A DNA stretch of 62,609 nt, taken from assembly GCF_030269515.1 (NCBI RefSeq), contig NZ_BSTM01000038.1:1-62609 (forward strand), in the 5' to 3' direction. The DNA is from Actinomadura sp. NBRC 104412. Lineage in GTDB: Bacteria; Actinomycetota; Actinomycetes; Streptosporangiales; Streptosporangiaceae. Numbering within the stretch: position 1 is the stretch's first letter; each line of letters begins with the position of its first letter. The position numbers and the translations under genes are program-made. Below, piece after piece: positions 17,213 to 24,113 of this stretch. The notes under the pieces are model-generated. The model ran no database searches, had not been told where the DNA came from, and worked only from the letters and a program-made list of their open reading frames with translations.

Positions 17213-17827
17213 TCACCGATTCCCGTCGCCGTCACCGAACCAATTGGCGATGAGCAGGCCCAGCGCCGCGCCCAGTACCGACCCGGTCACGTACACCAGC
17301 GCCGCCGGCCCGGGGGCCGCCACCGGAAATCCAATGATCACTCCGCCCGACGCGGCCAGCGGCGGAACGGACGCCGGCGCGATCATCCGGAACGGCCCGG
17401 TACCCCTTTGATAAAAGCCGGCGACCACAACGCAGAGGACGCTGGTCACAAGGCAGGGGACGTGGACCCGGAGCGCGTCCCCCAGCTCGCTGACCGGGAC
17501 ACCGCCGACTCCGGGGGGCGGCGTCAGCCGCGCCGTCACCAGAACCCCGAGGAACCAGACCGCCAGTGCCGCCGCCCAGGAAGTGACCAGCCGCGCCGCC
17601 GGGGCTCCCGGCCGGGCGGAACGGCCGTCCGGGCGCGGAACCCACGCCAGTTTCGTCTCCGCGCCCCGCACCGCTCGGGGACGCACGGCGGGCCGGTAGG
17701 CCGAGCCCGTCCCCAGTGAGCCCGCGCGCTCGTCCTGCCAGCCGCGCCGCCGCTCGGCGGCATCCGCCTCGCCGCCCGGCCCCCACGCGGGCGGGACGCC
17801 GGCCTGGCCGCCCCTGGAATCGTTCAT
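17213..17827 (-). CDS. Membrane protein of the Tad region, unknown function
   Basis: A 204-residue protein with a charged, disordered first 85 residues (Arg/Pro/Gly-rich) and about four hydrophobic segments (WAAALAVWFLGVLVTA, VPCLVTSVLCVVVAG and two near the C-terminus). No conserved motif was recognised. ATG at 17827. Its own copy of the shared palindromic element lies 36 bases upstream, so it probably belongs to the Tad regulon. It could be a pilus accessory protein. Confidence 0.65.
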   Translation of the reverse strand: MNDSRGGQAGVPPAWGPGGEADAAERRRGWQDERAGSLGTGSAYRPAVRPRAVRGAETKLAWVPRPDGRSARPGAPAARLVTSWAAALAVWFLGVLVTARLTPPPGVGGVPVSELGDALRVHVPCLVTSVLCVVVAGFYQRGTGPFRMIAPASVPPLAASGGVIIGFPVAAPGPAALVYVTGSVLGAALGLLIANWFGDGDGNR

Positions 17828-17862
17828 GCCGGAAAGGTAGGCCCGCTCCGGCCGTCCGCCCA

Positions 17863-17876
17863 GGGTCCGCGGGCTC
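17863..17876 (-). promoter_or_regulatory. Shared palindromic element, membrane protein gene 17213
   Basis: GGGTCCGCGGGCTC (gene strand TTGAGCCCGCGGACCC) lies 36 bases upstream of the ATG at 17827. A second, weaker copy starts at 17882 (GGGGCCCAGGCC). Confidence 0.5.
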
Positions 17877-17906
17877 AACCAGGGGCCCAGGCCAGGGGAA
17901 GGCGGC

Positions 17907-18287
17907 TCAGAAGTAGCCGCCCGCGCCGCCCACGGGAGCGCTCCCCGCGAAATGGCTCTTGCTCTCGGGCCGGAAGAGCAGCACGAGCAGCACGATCGGG
18001 ATGATCAGGTTGACGACGCCCTGCGGATCGCCCTGGCCGATCCGGCCCAAGGACAGCAGGATGTAAAAGATTTCCAGAGCGATGATCCCCCTGCGCAGCC
18101 GCGTGCCGCCGCCGGGGATCCTCAGCGCCAGCACCAGGCTCAGCACGCCCGGGAGCGTGTACCAGATCGCCGTTCCGAGGGTCTCGGCGCTCATCCCCAC
18201 CGCCGCCAGGAATCCCAGCGTGGTCAGAAAGGTGAGCCCGGCGACCACGAACATCAAAGTCCGGGTGGTCCGCACGCTTTTCGGCAT
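17907..18287 (-). CDS. Small membrane protein, unknown function
   Basis: A 126-residue protein with four hydrophobic segments and a Gly-rich C-terminal tail. ATG 18287 is preferred over the adjoining GTG 18290 because it gives more room after GGGAGGG. It resembles small Tad-region integral membrane proteins only by position and carries the shared upstream element at 18343-18356. No motif points to a function. Confidence 0.6.
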   Translation of the reverse strand: MPKSVRTTRTLMFVVAGLTFLTTLGFLAAVGMSAETLGTAIWYTLPGVLSLVLALRIPGGGTRLRRGIIALEIFYILLSLGRIGQGDPQGVVNLIIPIVLLVLLFRPESKSHFAGSAPVGGAGGYF

Positions 18288-18342
18288 CACGCCCTCCCCG
18301 GCTCCTCGGCCACTGTCAGCGGATCACGGAATCCGCGTCGTT

Positions 18343-18356
18343 GCCCTTTGGCCCAA
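18343..18356 (-). promoter_or_regulatory. Shared palindromic element (weak copy), gene 17907
   Basis: GCCCTTTGGCCCAA (gene strand TTGGGCCAAAGGGC) keeps the TTGGGCC half-site and a weaker second half, 56 bases upstream of ATG 18287. Confidence 0.4.
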
Positions 18357-18398
18357 CCGTACACCGCGATGGTCGGGAATTACGGCGGCCTTCTCGAA

Positions 18399-18438
18399 TT
18401 AGGCCCGCACTAGGCCCCCTTGTTAGGCCCCTGGACCC
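18399..18438 (+). promoter_or_regulatory. Shared palindromic element, two copies, Flp-leader toxin gene
   Basis: TTAGGCCCCTGGACCC (18423-18438) matches the element seen upstream of the other Tad-region genes, in the same orientation relative to its gene. A related TTAGGCCCGCACTAGGCCC lies just upstream at 18399-18417. The better copy ends 67 bases before the GTG start at 18506. Confidence 0.5.
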
Positions 18439-18505
18439 ATCCCTTCGTTAGTCGCCGCCCCTTACTCTCGCACGGTCGGGGGGATCGACGCGGAGGTTGA
18501 CCGGC

Positions 18506-20023
18506 GTGGTGGGCTTTTGGACGAGAGCCGCCCAAGGGCGGGGCGACCGCGGTGCGTCATTCTATGAATATGCGGCGCTGCTCGCGGTGGTCAGCGGCAT
18601 CATCACGGCGATGTTCCTCGCCAATATCCCGCAGACGGTCACGGCCAAAACCGGCGCCATCATCTGCAAGGCGTTCGGCGGCTCCGACTGCGGCGGCGAC
18701 GGCGGCGACCCCCGGGCAGGGGACGACCGGACCGGGAACGAGCAGGGCGGCGACGACGGGGACGGTGACGGGGACGACGGCTCCGACTGGGGCCCGTTCA
18801 ACTTCCTCAAGGGACCGTGGAGCACCGTCTACCAGATCGGCGACGCCGTCGTGGACGACGTCACCGGCATCATCGACCTCGTCAAGGACCCGTCCGCCAT
18901 CGTCGACGCGGTCACGTACATCGTCGAGAACCCGATCGACGCCGCCAAGCAACTGGTCTGGGACGACGAGACCCAGGACCTCTGGGACAAGGGCGACTAC
19001 TGGGGCGTCGGCGGACGCCTCATCTGGAACATCGGCTCCTGGGCGATCCCGTACGTCAACATCGGCAAGGCCGCCGGCAAGGTCGGCAAACTCGGCAAGC
19101 TAGGCAAGATCGCCGGTTCCGCCGGCAAGGTGAGCAAGCTCGCCAGAGAGGCCCAGGAGGCCGCGGCCAAGGCGAAACGGCTGGCGGACTCCGGCGACCT
19201 CGACGGCGCCCGCAAGGCGGCCGAGGAGGCTCGCCGCAAGGCCGACGAGGCACGGGAGGAGGCCAGGCGCGCGGGGTGCAAGGCCATCTCGCTCGGCCCG
19301 CCGCGGCCTACCGGCGGCGGTGCGCTCTTCGGCAGGCTCGGCGGTGTGGCCGTGGCCGCCGGTGCCGCGGCCACCGCGCCCGAGGAGCCGTGCAAGAACG
19401 CCTCCGACGCGCAGCAGGCCCGCGACGCCGCCCAGCGCGCGGTGGAGCGCGCGCAGCTCAAGAAGGACATCGAGGCCGCCAGTAAGGCGGGCAGGTTCGA
19501 CGACGCCGACCGGCTCGTCCAACGGCTCCAGGCCAACGCCGACGCCGCCCGCGAGGCCGCGCGCAAGAACCCGACGCAGGCCAACAAGGACGCCGCGAAC
19601 CAGGCCCAGCGCGAGGTGGACGCGATCCGCAACAAGCTCGTCGACGACAAGATCGACCACAAGGCGCGCTCGTCCAGCCCCGACGACCGGCTGGAGGCCA
19701 AGACCGCCAAGGCGATCCGCGGCATCGTGCGCGACTTCGACCGGGGGATCGACAACCCCGCCGGCGGCCGCCTGGGCCAGATCGACATCGAGACCAACAA
19801 GGCGATCATCGAGGTGTCCAACGGCACGAACGCCAACAAGGCGACCCAGGTGAAAAGCCGCCTGTCCGATCCGCGGATCAACCCCTCCGGCAAGTCCATC
19901 GTCGTGTACGCGCCGAAATGGACCTACGCGCAGGTGAAGGAGTACGCGTCGCAGGGCATCACGGTGGTCCGCAACGAGGGCGAGCTCAAACGCTACCTTC
20001 GGGGCCTGGGAGAGAACATCTGA
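18506..20023 (+). CDS. Flp-leader polymorphic toxin with nuclease-like C-terminus
   Basis: A 505-residue protein. GTG 18506 is preferred because GGAGG lies nine bases upstream; the upstream TTG at 18497 touches that site. Residues about 12-60 are a Flp prepilin leader (GDRGASFYEYAALLAVVSG, the Gly followed by ASFYEY) with the Cys pair IICKAFGGSDC. A Gly/Asp linker follows. Residues 100-190 resemble pre-toxin regions (GIIDLVKDP, KGDYWGVGGRLIWNIGSW). The next stretch is an Ala/Lys/Glu coiled coil. The last 110 residues (GQIDIETNKAIIEVSNG, then ATQVKSRL) look like a PD-(D/E)xK-type nuclease with Ser in place of the usual Lys. A candidate immunity gene follows after 28 bases. Export through the Tad machine is inference. 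Confidence 0.7.
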   Translation: MVGFWTRAAQGRGDRGASFYEYAALLAVVSGIITAMFLANIPQTVTAKTGAIICKAFGGSDCGGDGGDPRAGDDRTGNEQGGDDGDGDGDDGSDWGPFNFLKGPWSTVYQIGDAVVDDVTGIIDLVKDPSAIVDAVTYIVENPIDAAKQLVWDDETQDLWDKGDYWGVGGRLIWNIGSWAIPYVNIGKAAGKVGKLGKLGKIAGSAGKVSKLAREAQEAAAKAKRLADSGDLDGARKAAEEARRKADEAREEARRAGCKAISLGPPRPTGGGALFGRLGGVAVAAGAAATAPEEPCKNASDAQQARDAAQRAVERAQLKKDIEAASKAGRFDDADRLVQRLQANADAAREAARKNPTQANKDAANQAQREVDAIRNKLVDDKIDHKARSSSPDDRLEAKTAKAIRGIVRDFDRGIDNPAGGRLGQIDIETNKAIIEVSNGTNANKATQVKSRLSDPRINPSGKSIVVYAPKWTYAQVKEYASQGITVVRNEGELKRYLRGLGENI

Positions 20024-20051
20024 GCGGGGACGGCGGCGTGCCGGAGGAGCG

Positions 20052-20447
20052 ATGGGTTCCAAGATTCTGCTGGTGTCCGACACGGTCATCGATCCCGAGC
20101 GGTTCCTGGACGTGATCGAGCGGATGGGCGGGCTGCGCCGCCCCACCGAGTGGTACAACGGGCAGCTCAGCCGCGGCCAGGCCCATGTCTCCGTCCTGGT
20201 GGATCCCGATCTGGTGCCCGACGTCGACGTCGAGCAGTGGGTGCGGTACGACGAGAAGCTGGGCGCGACGGCGCGCAGCCTGGTCGCCCTGGAGCTGGCC
20301 GGTCCCAGCGAGGCGCTGGCGATGGAGGTCGTCGAGGCCGCCTCGGAACACTGGCATCTGATCGTCGACGACGACCACGGCCGACTGTTCACCATCGACG
20401 AGCTGCGCGCCTATCCACCCAGCAAGCTGCCATTCAAGGGCCGGTGA
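20052..20447 (+). CDS. Candidate immunity protein for the Flp-leader toxin
   Basis: A 131-residue, acidic, cytoplasmic-type protein without signal or membrane segment. ATG 20052 is preceded by GGAGG. It lies 28 bases downstream of the toxin gene on the same strand, the usual position of an immunity gene; I recognise no family. Its C-terminal tail (LFTIDELRAYPPSKLPFKGR) recurs three more times in degenerate form downstream (20573-21028), as seen at recombining toxin-immunity loci. Function is assigned from context only. Confidence 0.55.
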   Translation: MGSKILLVSDTVIDPERFLDVIERMGGLRRPTEWYNGQLSRGQAHVSVLVDPDLVPDVDVEQWVRYDEKLGATARSLVALELAGPSEALAMEVVEAASEHWHLIVDDDHGRLFTIDELRAYPPSKLPFKGR

Positions 20448-21145
20448 CGGCCGCGTCCGGCTCGCCGCGCCCGAGCGCCCTATTCGCCGGGACGCGGTGG
20501 GGCACGTCCGCGAAGCTCATGAAGCGCGAGGCCAGCCGTGTCACGGCGACGGACCCCGCGTGACACCGCGTCTACGGCCAGCTATTCACCATCAACGAGC
20601 TGCGCGCCTATCCACCCAGCAAGCTGCCGTTCAAGGGCCGGTGACAGCCGCATCCCAGCGCCCCCTGTCGGCGCGCAGTGAGGGCGCGTCCGCGAAGCTG
20701 TGGGCGCACGAAGCCAGCCGTGTCACGGCGACGGACCCCGCGTGACACCGCGTCTACGGCCAGCTATTCACCATCAACGAGCTGCGCGCCTATCCGACCG
20801 GCGAGCTGCCATTTAAGGGCCGGTGACGGCCGCGTCCGGCTCGCCGCGCCCGAGCGCCTTCTGTCACCGCAGGGACGCGGTGGGCACGCGTCCGCGAAGC
20901 TCGCGGCGCACGAGGCCAGCCGTGTCGCGACGACGAGCCCCACGTGACACCGCGTCTACAGCAGGCTGCTCACCATCGACAAGCTGCGCGCCAATCCGAC
21001 CGGCAAACTGCCATTCAAGGGCCGGTGACGGCCGGGTCCCAGTGCCCTCTGTCGGCGCGCGGTGGGGGTGCGTCCGCGGAGCTGGTGGCGCGCGAGGTCG
21101 GCCGTGTCGTGGCGGCGGGCCTCGGGTGGTGCCGCGTCTCACGAG
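20378..21145 (+). repeat. Tandem degenerate copies of the immunity gene 3' end
   Basis: The last 60-70 bases of the immunity gene, through its stop codon, recur three times with stops at 20642-20644, 20824-20826 and 21026-21028, at intervals of 197, 182 and 202 bases. Predicted tails read LFTINELRAYPPSKLPFKGR, LFTINELRAYPTGELPFKGR and LLTIDKLRANPTGKLPFKGR. The intervening DNA is also repeated (GCCAGCCGTGTCACGGCGAC type), ending in a fifth partial unit near 21145. No start codon with a ribosome-binding site precedes the copies, so they look like silent cassettes or remnants of duplicated toxin-immunity modules. This stretch (20448-21245) holds no other gene. Confidence 0.75.
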
Positions 21146-21245
21146 CGTTTTCTACGGGTGGCGCTTTCCCCGCTGACATCGATGGCCGGTGGCGGGCGGG
21201 TGGCCCGGCACCGGTCATCGCGAGGGTGGAGCGGCGAGGCGGGGG

Positions 21246-22769
21246 TCAGCCCGCGCCCACGCCCTGGATGCGCGGGAACTTGCCCAGTTGCACGCTGAGC
21301 GGCGCGGTGCCGGTGGGGAGCTGCACGACCGCCCAGTAGTCGAGGCTGGCGCGGGGCTGGATGCTGTCCTCGCCGGCCCAGGTGCCCGCGGTCGGTGAGC
21401 ACAGGCACGCGACCGAGTTGTCGCCCGGGACGTCGATGGGGTAGGTCGCGGCCTGGTAGCGGCGACCGGCCGTCGTGTCGATGACATGGGCGTTGTTGGC
21501 GAAGAACTGGACGAGGTTCAGCCAGCCCTCGCCGTACTTCAGGTCGCCGGCGGCCGCGGCCGTGGTGCCGTTGTTGGTCACGCGGTAGGTGAGCAGGCCC
21601 AGCCCGTTGCCGAGGGGCTTGAGGCCGGTGACCTGCGCGGTGAACGGCTGCCCTCCCACGTTCTGGCTGACCGGGCCGGACCGTCCCGCGGGGGCGGCGG
21701 GGGCCGGGGCCCGCTCGGGCGGCTTCGGCCGCGCGAAGATGACCGTCACCCGGCGGTTGCGGCGCCGTCCCTCCGCGGACTCGTTGTTGTACTCGGGACG
21801 TTTGGAGCCGTACCCCTTCGGCTGGAAGCCGACCCCGGAACGGGTGACCATCCCTTGCAGGGCCTTGGCGACCGTGTCGGCGCGCCGCTGCGAGAGCGGG
21901 TCGTTGATGGCGTCGTTGCCGGAGTTGTCGGCGTGCCCCTCGACCTTGACCGTGGTGGCGGGCGAGGCGTCGATCCGCCGGGCGGTGGCCTTGAGGATCG
22001 ACTGCGCCTTGGGGGTCAGCTCGGCCTTGTTCAACGCGAACAGCACGTCCGAGCGGAGGTTGACCCGCAGGTTCCTGCCGTCGTCGTGGGTCTCGTCGGT
22101 GTCGTCCAGTGCCTCGGTGGACGAGGTGATGGCGTGGCTCACCGCCTTGAGGTCCGGTGTGGGGACGGGGATCGCCTGGCCGGGCGGCGCCACCGGAGGT
22201 TCGTCGCTGATCGGGACGTTCGCCATGGGGGCGGTGTCGGTGGTGAAGACCGTGGTGGTCCTGGCGTTGCCCGAGGGGGCCGGGACCACCGCGTAGTAGG
22301 TCGCCGTCTCGCCCGCGGTGAGCACGGCGCTCTCACCGGCGAAGAGATTGGATGTGCAGGCGCATTTGCCGCCGCCCCGATAGGGCAGCAGGACCCGGCG
22401 CGCGGGGGCGTCGATGAGCCCTATTCCGGACGCCTGGTTCCGGCCTTCGGGGGAATCCCTGGGCACGGCGATGTCCTGTACCGCGCGATCGGCCGTGAAC
22501 GACTCCGAGCCGCCGTTGGTGAGCCTCAACTGGACGACCACATGTTCTCCACCGAAGCGGTTGAGCCCGACCAGATCGACCCGGACCTTCGGATCGAGAA
22601 AGCTCGTCGTCGAGGCGATGGCGCGCCTGTCGTCCTTACCTGGCCTGCCCGCCGGAATCTGCGTTGCTTTTGAGGACCCTTGGGGGTCGTCCCCTTCACT
22701 CGGAGCGATGCAGCCGGCCGCGAGCATCGAGAACGCACCGAGCGTCAGCACCACCGGACTCGTTCGCAC
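21246..22769 (-). CDS. OmpA-family lipoprotein of the Tad region
   Basis: A 507-residue lipid-anchored protein. GTG 22769 (GGAG six bases before) gives a clean signal peptide ending LAAGC. Residues about 45-190 form a beta-rich domain with KCACTS and ATYYAVVPAP. Residues about 230-345 form an OmpA peptidoglycan-binding domain (DVLFALNKAELTPKA, EGHADNSGND, GRRRNRRVTVIF). The C-terminal 130 residues form a second beta domain with ACLCSP and LDYWAVVQLPTG. The two outer domains look like copies of one fold, each with a Cys-x-Cys and a Tyr-rich strand. The upstream palindrome at 22841-22854 ties it to the pilus regulon. It may anchor the pilus to the wall. Confidence 0.8.
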   Translation of the reverse strand: MRTSPVVLTLGAFSMLAAGCIAPSEGDDPQGSSKATQIPAGRPGKDDRRAIASTTSFLDPKVRVDLVGLNRFGGEHVVVQLRLTNGGSESFTADRAVQDIAVPRDSPEGRNQASGIGLIDAPARRVLLPYRGGGKCACTSNLFAGESAVLTAGETATYYAVVPAPSGNARTTTVFTTDTAPMANVPISDEPPVAPPGQAIPVPTPDLKAVSHAITSSTEALDDTDETHDDGRNLRVNLRSDVLFALNKAELTPKAQSILKATARRIDASPATTVKVEGHADNSGNDAINDPLSQRRADTVAKALQGMVTRSGVGFQPKGYGSKRPEYNNESAEGRRRNRRVTVIFARPKPPERAPAPAAPAGRSGPVSQNVGGQPFTAQVTGLKPLGNGLGLLTYRVTNNGTTAAAAGDLKYGEGWLNLVQFFANNAHVIDTTAGRRYQAATYPIDVPGDNSVACLCSPTAGTWAGEDSIQPRASLDYWAVVQLPTGTAPLSVQLGKFPRIQGVGAG

Positions 22770-22840
22770 GTAGATCTCCACTCCATCGTCCGAACACGTG
22801 GACGGTACGAGCGTAGTGCCCGGAAGCGGCGCACGCGGAA

Positions 22841-22854
22841 GGGTCCACGGACCC
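22841..22854 (-). promoter_or_regulatory. Shared palindromic element, OmpA-family gene 21246
   Basis: GGGTCCACGGACCC, a perfect palindrome with 6-base arms and a 2-base centre, preceded by TT on the gene strand, 72 bases upstream of GTG 22769. This is the cleanest copy and defines the consensus. Confidence 0.65.
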
Positions 22855-22887
22855 AACCGGAGAAATCTGTGTCATGGTGGAGGAATC

Positions 22888-22919
22888 AACGAAGGGCGGC
22901 CGCGCGGCCGCCCTTCCGT
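22888..22919 (-). terminator. Terminator of the Flp pilin gene
   Basis: A perfect 26-base palindrome centred on 22903/22904, arms starting GAAGGGCGGCCGC, lies 31 bases after the pilin stop codon. It separates the pilin gene from the OmpA-family gene on the same strand. Confidence 0.8.
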
Positions 22920-22949
22920 TGATCTTGCTCGTGCGCTGCCCGGGACCGA

Positions 22950-23171
22950 TTACTTGAGCTTGTCGAGAATCGGGCCGAGCTTCGAGGTGATCTTCTCGCC
23001 CAGGTTGAAGTTGTGCCACACGCCGATCATGCCGGCGATCACGGCGATCAGGGCGGCGTACTCGAAGAAGCTGGCGCCGCGGTCGAAGTCCTTGCGCTTC
23101 TCGACGTAGGTCTCGACGCGGTCCTGCAGGAACAGCGAAGCGGTCACGTACAGGGGGATGAGCTTATTCAT
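22950..23171 (-). CDS. flp: Flp-type (type IVb) major pilin
   Basis: The structural subunit of the Tad pilus. It is a 73-residue prepilin, ATG 23171 after GGGAGG. A charged N-terminus (VEKRKDFDRG) leads to the cleavage site Gly followed by ASFFEYAALIAVIAGMIG, the Flp signature with Glu5 and Tyr6 and a hydrophobic helix. The mature pilin would be about 40 residues and ends ILDKLK. Its own promoter region with the shared palindrome (23232-23245) and its own terminator suggest high, separate expression, as usual for pilins. Confidence 0.9.
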   Translation of the reverse strand: MNKLIPLYVTASLFLQDRVETYVEKRKDFDRGASFFEYAALIAVIAGMIGVWHNFNLGEKITSKLGPILDKLK

Positions 23172-23231
23172 TTCGGTGCCTCCCGTTTCTCGGTTCAACG
23201 AAAATGTACGGAGAGGCGACCGGACCGCACA

Positions 23232-23245
23232 GGGTCCACAAACCC
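23232..23245 (-). promoter_or_regulatory. Shared palindromic element, Flp pilin gene
   Basis: GGGTCCACAAACCC (gene strand TTGGGTTTGTGGACCC) lies 61 bases upstream of ATG 23171, directly behind the response regulator stop codon. It aligns over 16 bases with the copy at 22841-22854. Confidence 0.6.
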
Positions 23246-23248
23246 AAT

Positions 23249-24112
23249 TCAGCGGCCATTCCTCGTTGGGGCCTGGGGCCCTGCCGTTGGGCCCGCCGCC
23301 GGACCCGGCCCTGGGCCCGCCGCCGGGCCCTCGGCGTCCCGCGCGGTGCCCAGCCAGCGCGCGATGGCCGCGCCGCGGTTGGTGACCGCCAGCTTGGCGT
23401 AGATGCGGTTGATGTGGTTCTTCACGGTCTTCTCGGCCAGGAAGAGGCGCTTGGCGATCTCACCGTTGGAGCATCCCTGGCTGACCAGTTCCATGACCTC
23501 GTGCTCACGGGCCGACAGCCATTGGGCCCCCGCCACCTCGGCCGCCGTCCCTCCGGGGCCTCCGGGCCGCCGTGGCGTCACGTACCCTTCCGGGACCACC
23601 TCGGACGGCATGCCGCGCACGGCCGGCACGTGCTCCCGCTCGTGCTTGGAACCGCCCGTCCCGCCGTTCGCGTCCCCGTTCCCCGATGGCGCGCCCTGCT
23701 GCCGGAGTGCGGCCACCAGGAAACTGGCGACGGCCGGCGAGAGCGGATTGCCGCCGTTGGCCACCTCGTTCACCGCGTTCAGCAGCTCCTCGGGCGAGAA
23801 CGTGTCGTGGACGAGATAGCCCGAGGCCCCGTTGGCGAGCGCCGTGCGGATCACGTCGGGGGCGTCGGTGTAGGTCAGCATCAGCACCCGGGTGTGCCGG
23901 GAGATCTCGGCGGCCGCGTCCATCCCGTTGACCAGCGGCATCCGCACGTCCAGCAGCGCCAGGTCGGGACGCAGCCGCTCGGCGGTCTCGATCGCGCTGC
24001 GGCCGTCGCCGACCTGCGCCACGACCCGGATGCCGGCGGCCTCCAGCATGGAGCACAGGCCGGCGCGGACCACCGGGTTGTCGTCGGCGATGAGGACTCT
24101 GAGTTCGGTCAT
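23249..24112 (-). CDS. NarL/LuxR-type response regulator in the tad operon
   Basis: A 287-residue two-component regulator. The N-terminal receiver domain has the phospho-acceptor in LALLDVRMPLVNG and the acidic pair in LIADDNP. A 60-residue Gly/Pro/Asn-rich linker precedes the LuxR-type HTH (LSAREHEVMELVSQGCSNGEIAKRL in two parts, then VKNHINRIYAKL). A Gly-Pro-Ala tail ends the protein. It starts one base after the end of the histidine kinase gene and is clearly its partner. It is the leading candidate to bind the palindromic element shared by the pilus-region genes; this is inference. Confidence 0.9.
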   Translation of the reverse strand: MTELRVLIADDNPVVRAGLCSMLEAAGIRVVAQVGDGRSAIETAERLRPDLALLDVRMPLVNGMDAAAEISRHTRVLMLTYTDAPDVIRTALANGASGYLVHDTFSPEELLNAVNEVANGGNPLSPAVASFLVAALRQQGAPSGNGDANGGTGGSKHEREHVPAVRGMPSEVVPEGYVTPRRPGGPGGTAAEVAGAQWLSAREHEVMELVSQGCSNGEIAKRLFLAEKTVKNHINRIYAKLAVTNRGAAIARWLGTARDAEGPAAGPGPGPAAGPTAGPQAPTRNGR

Positions 24113-24113
24113 C

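Noticed and set aside
23265..23340. Further copies of the regulon palindrome in the GGGCCC-rich stretch
   Set aside because: These lie inside the response-regulator coding sequence and follow from its Gly-Pro-Ala codons.
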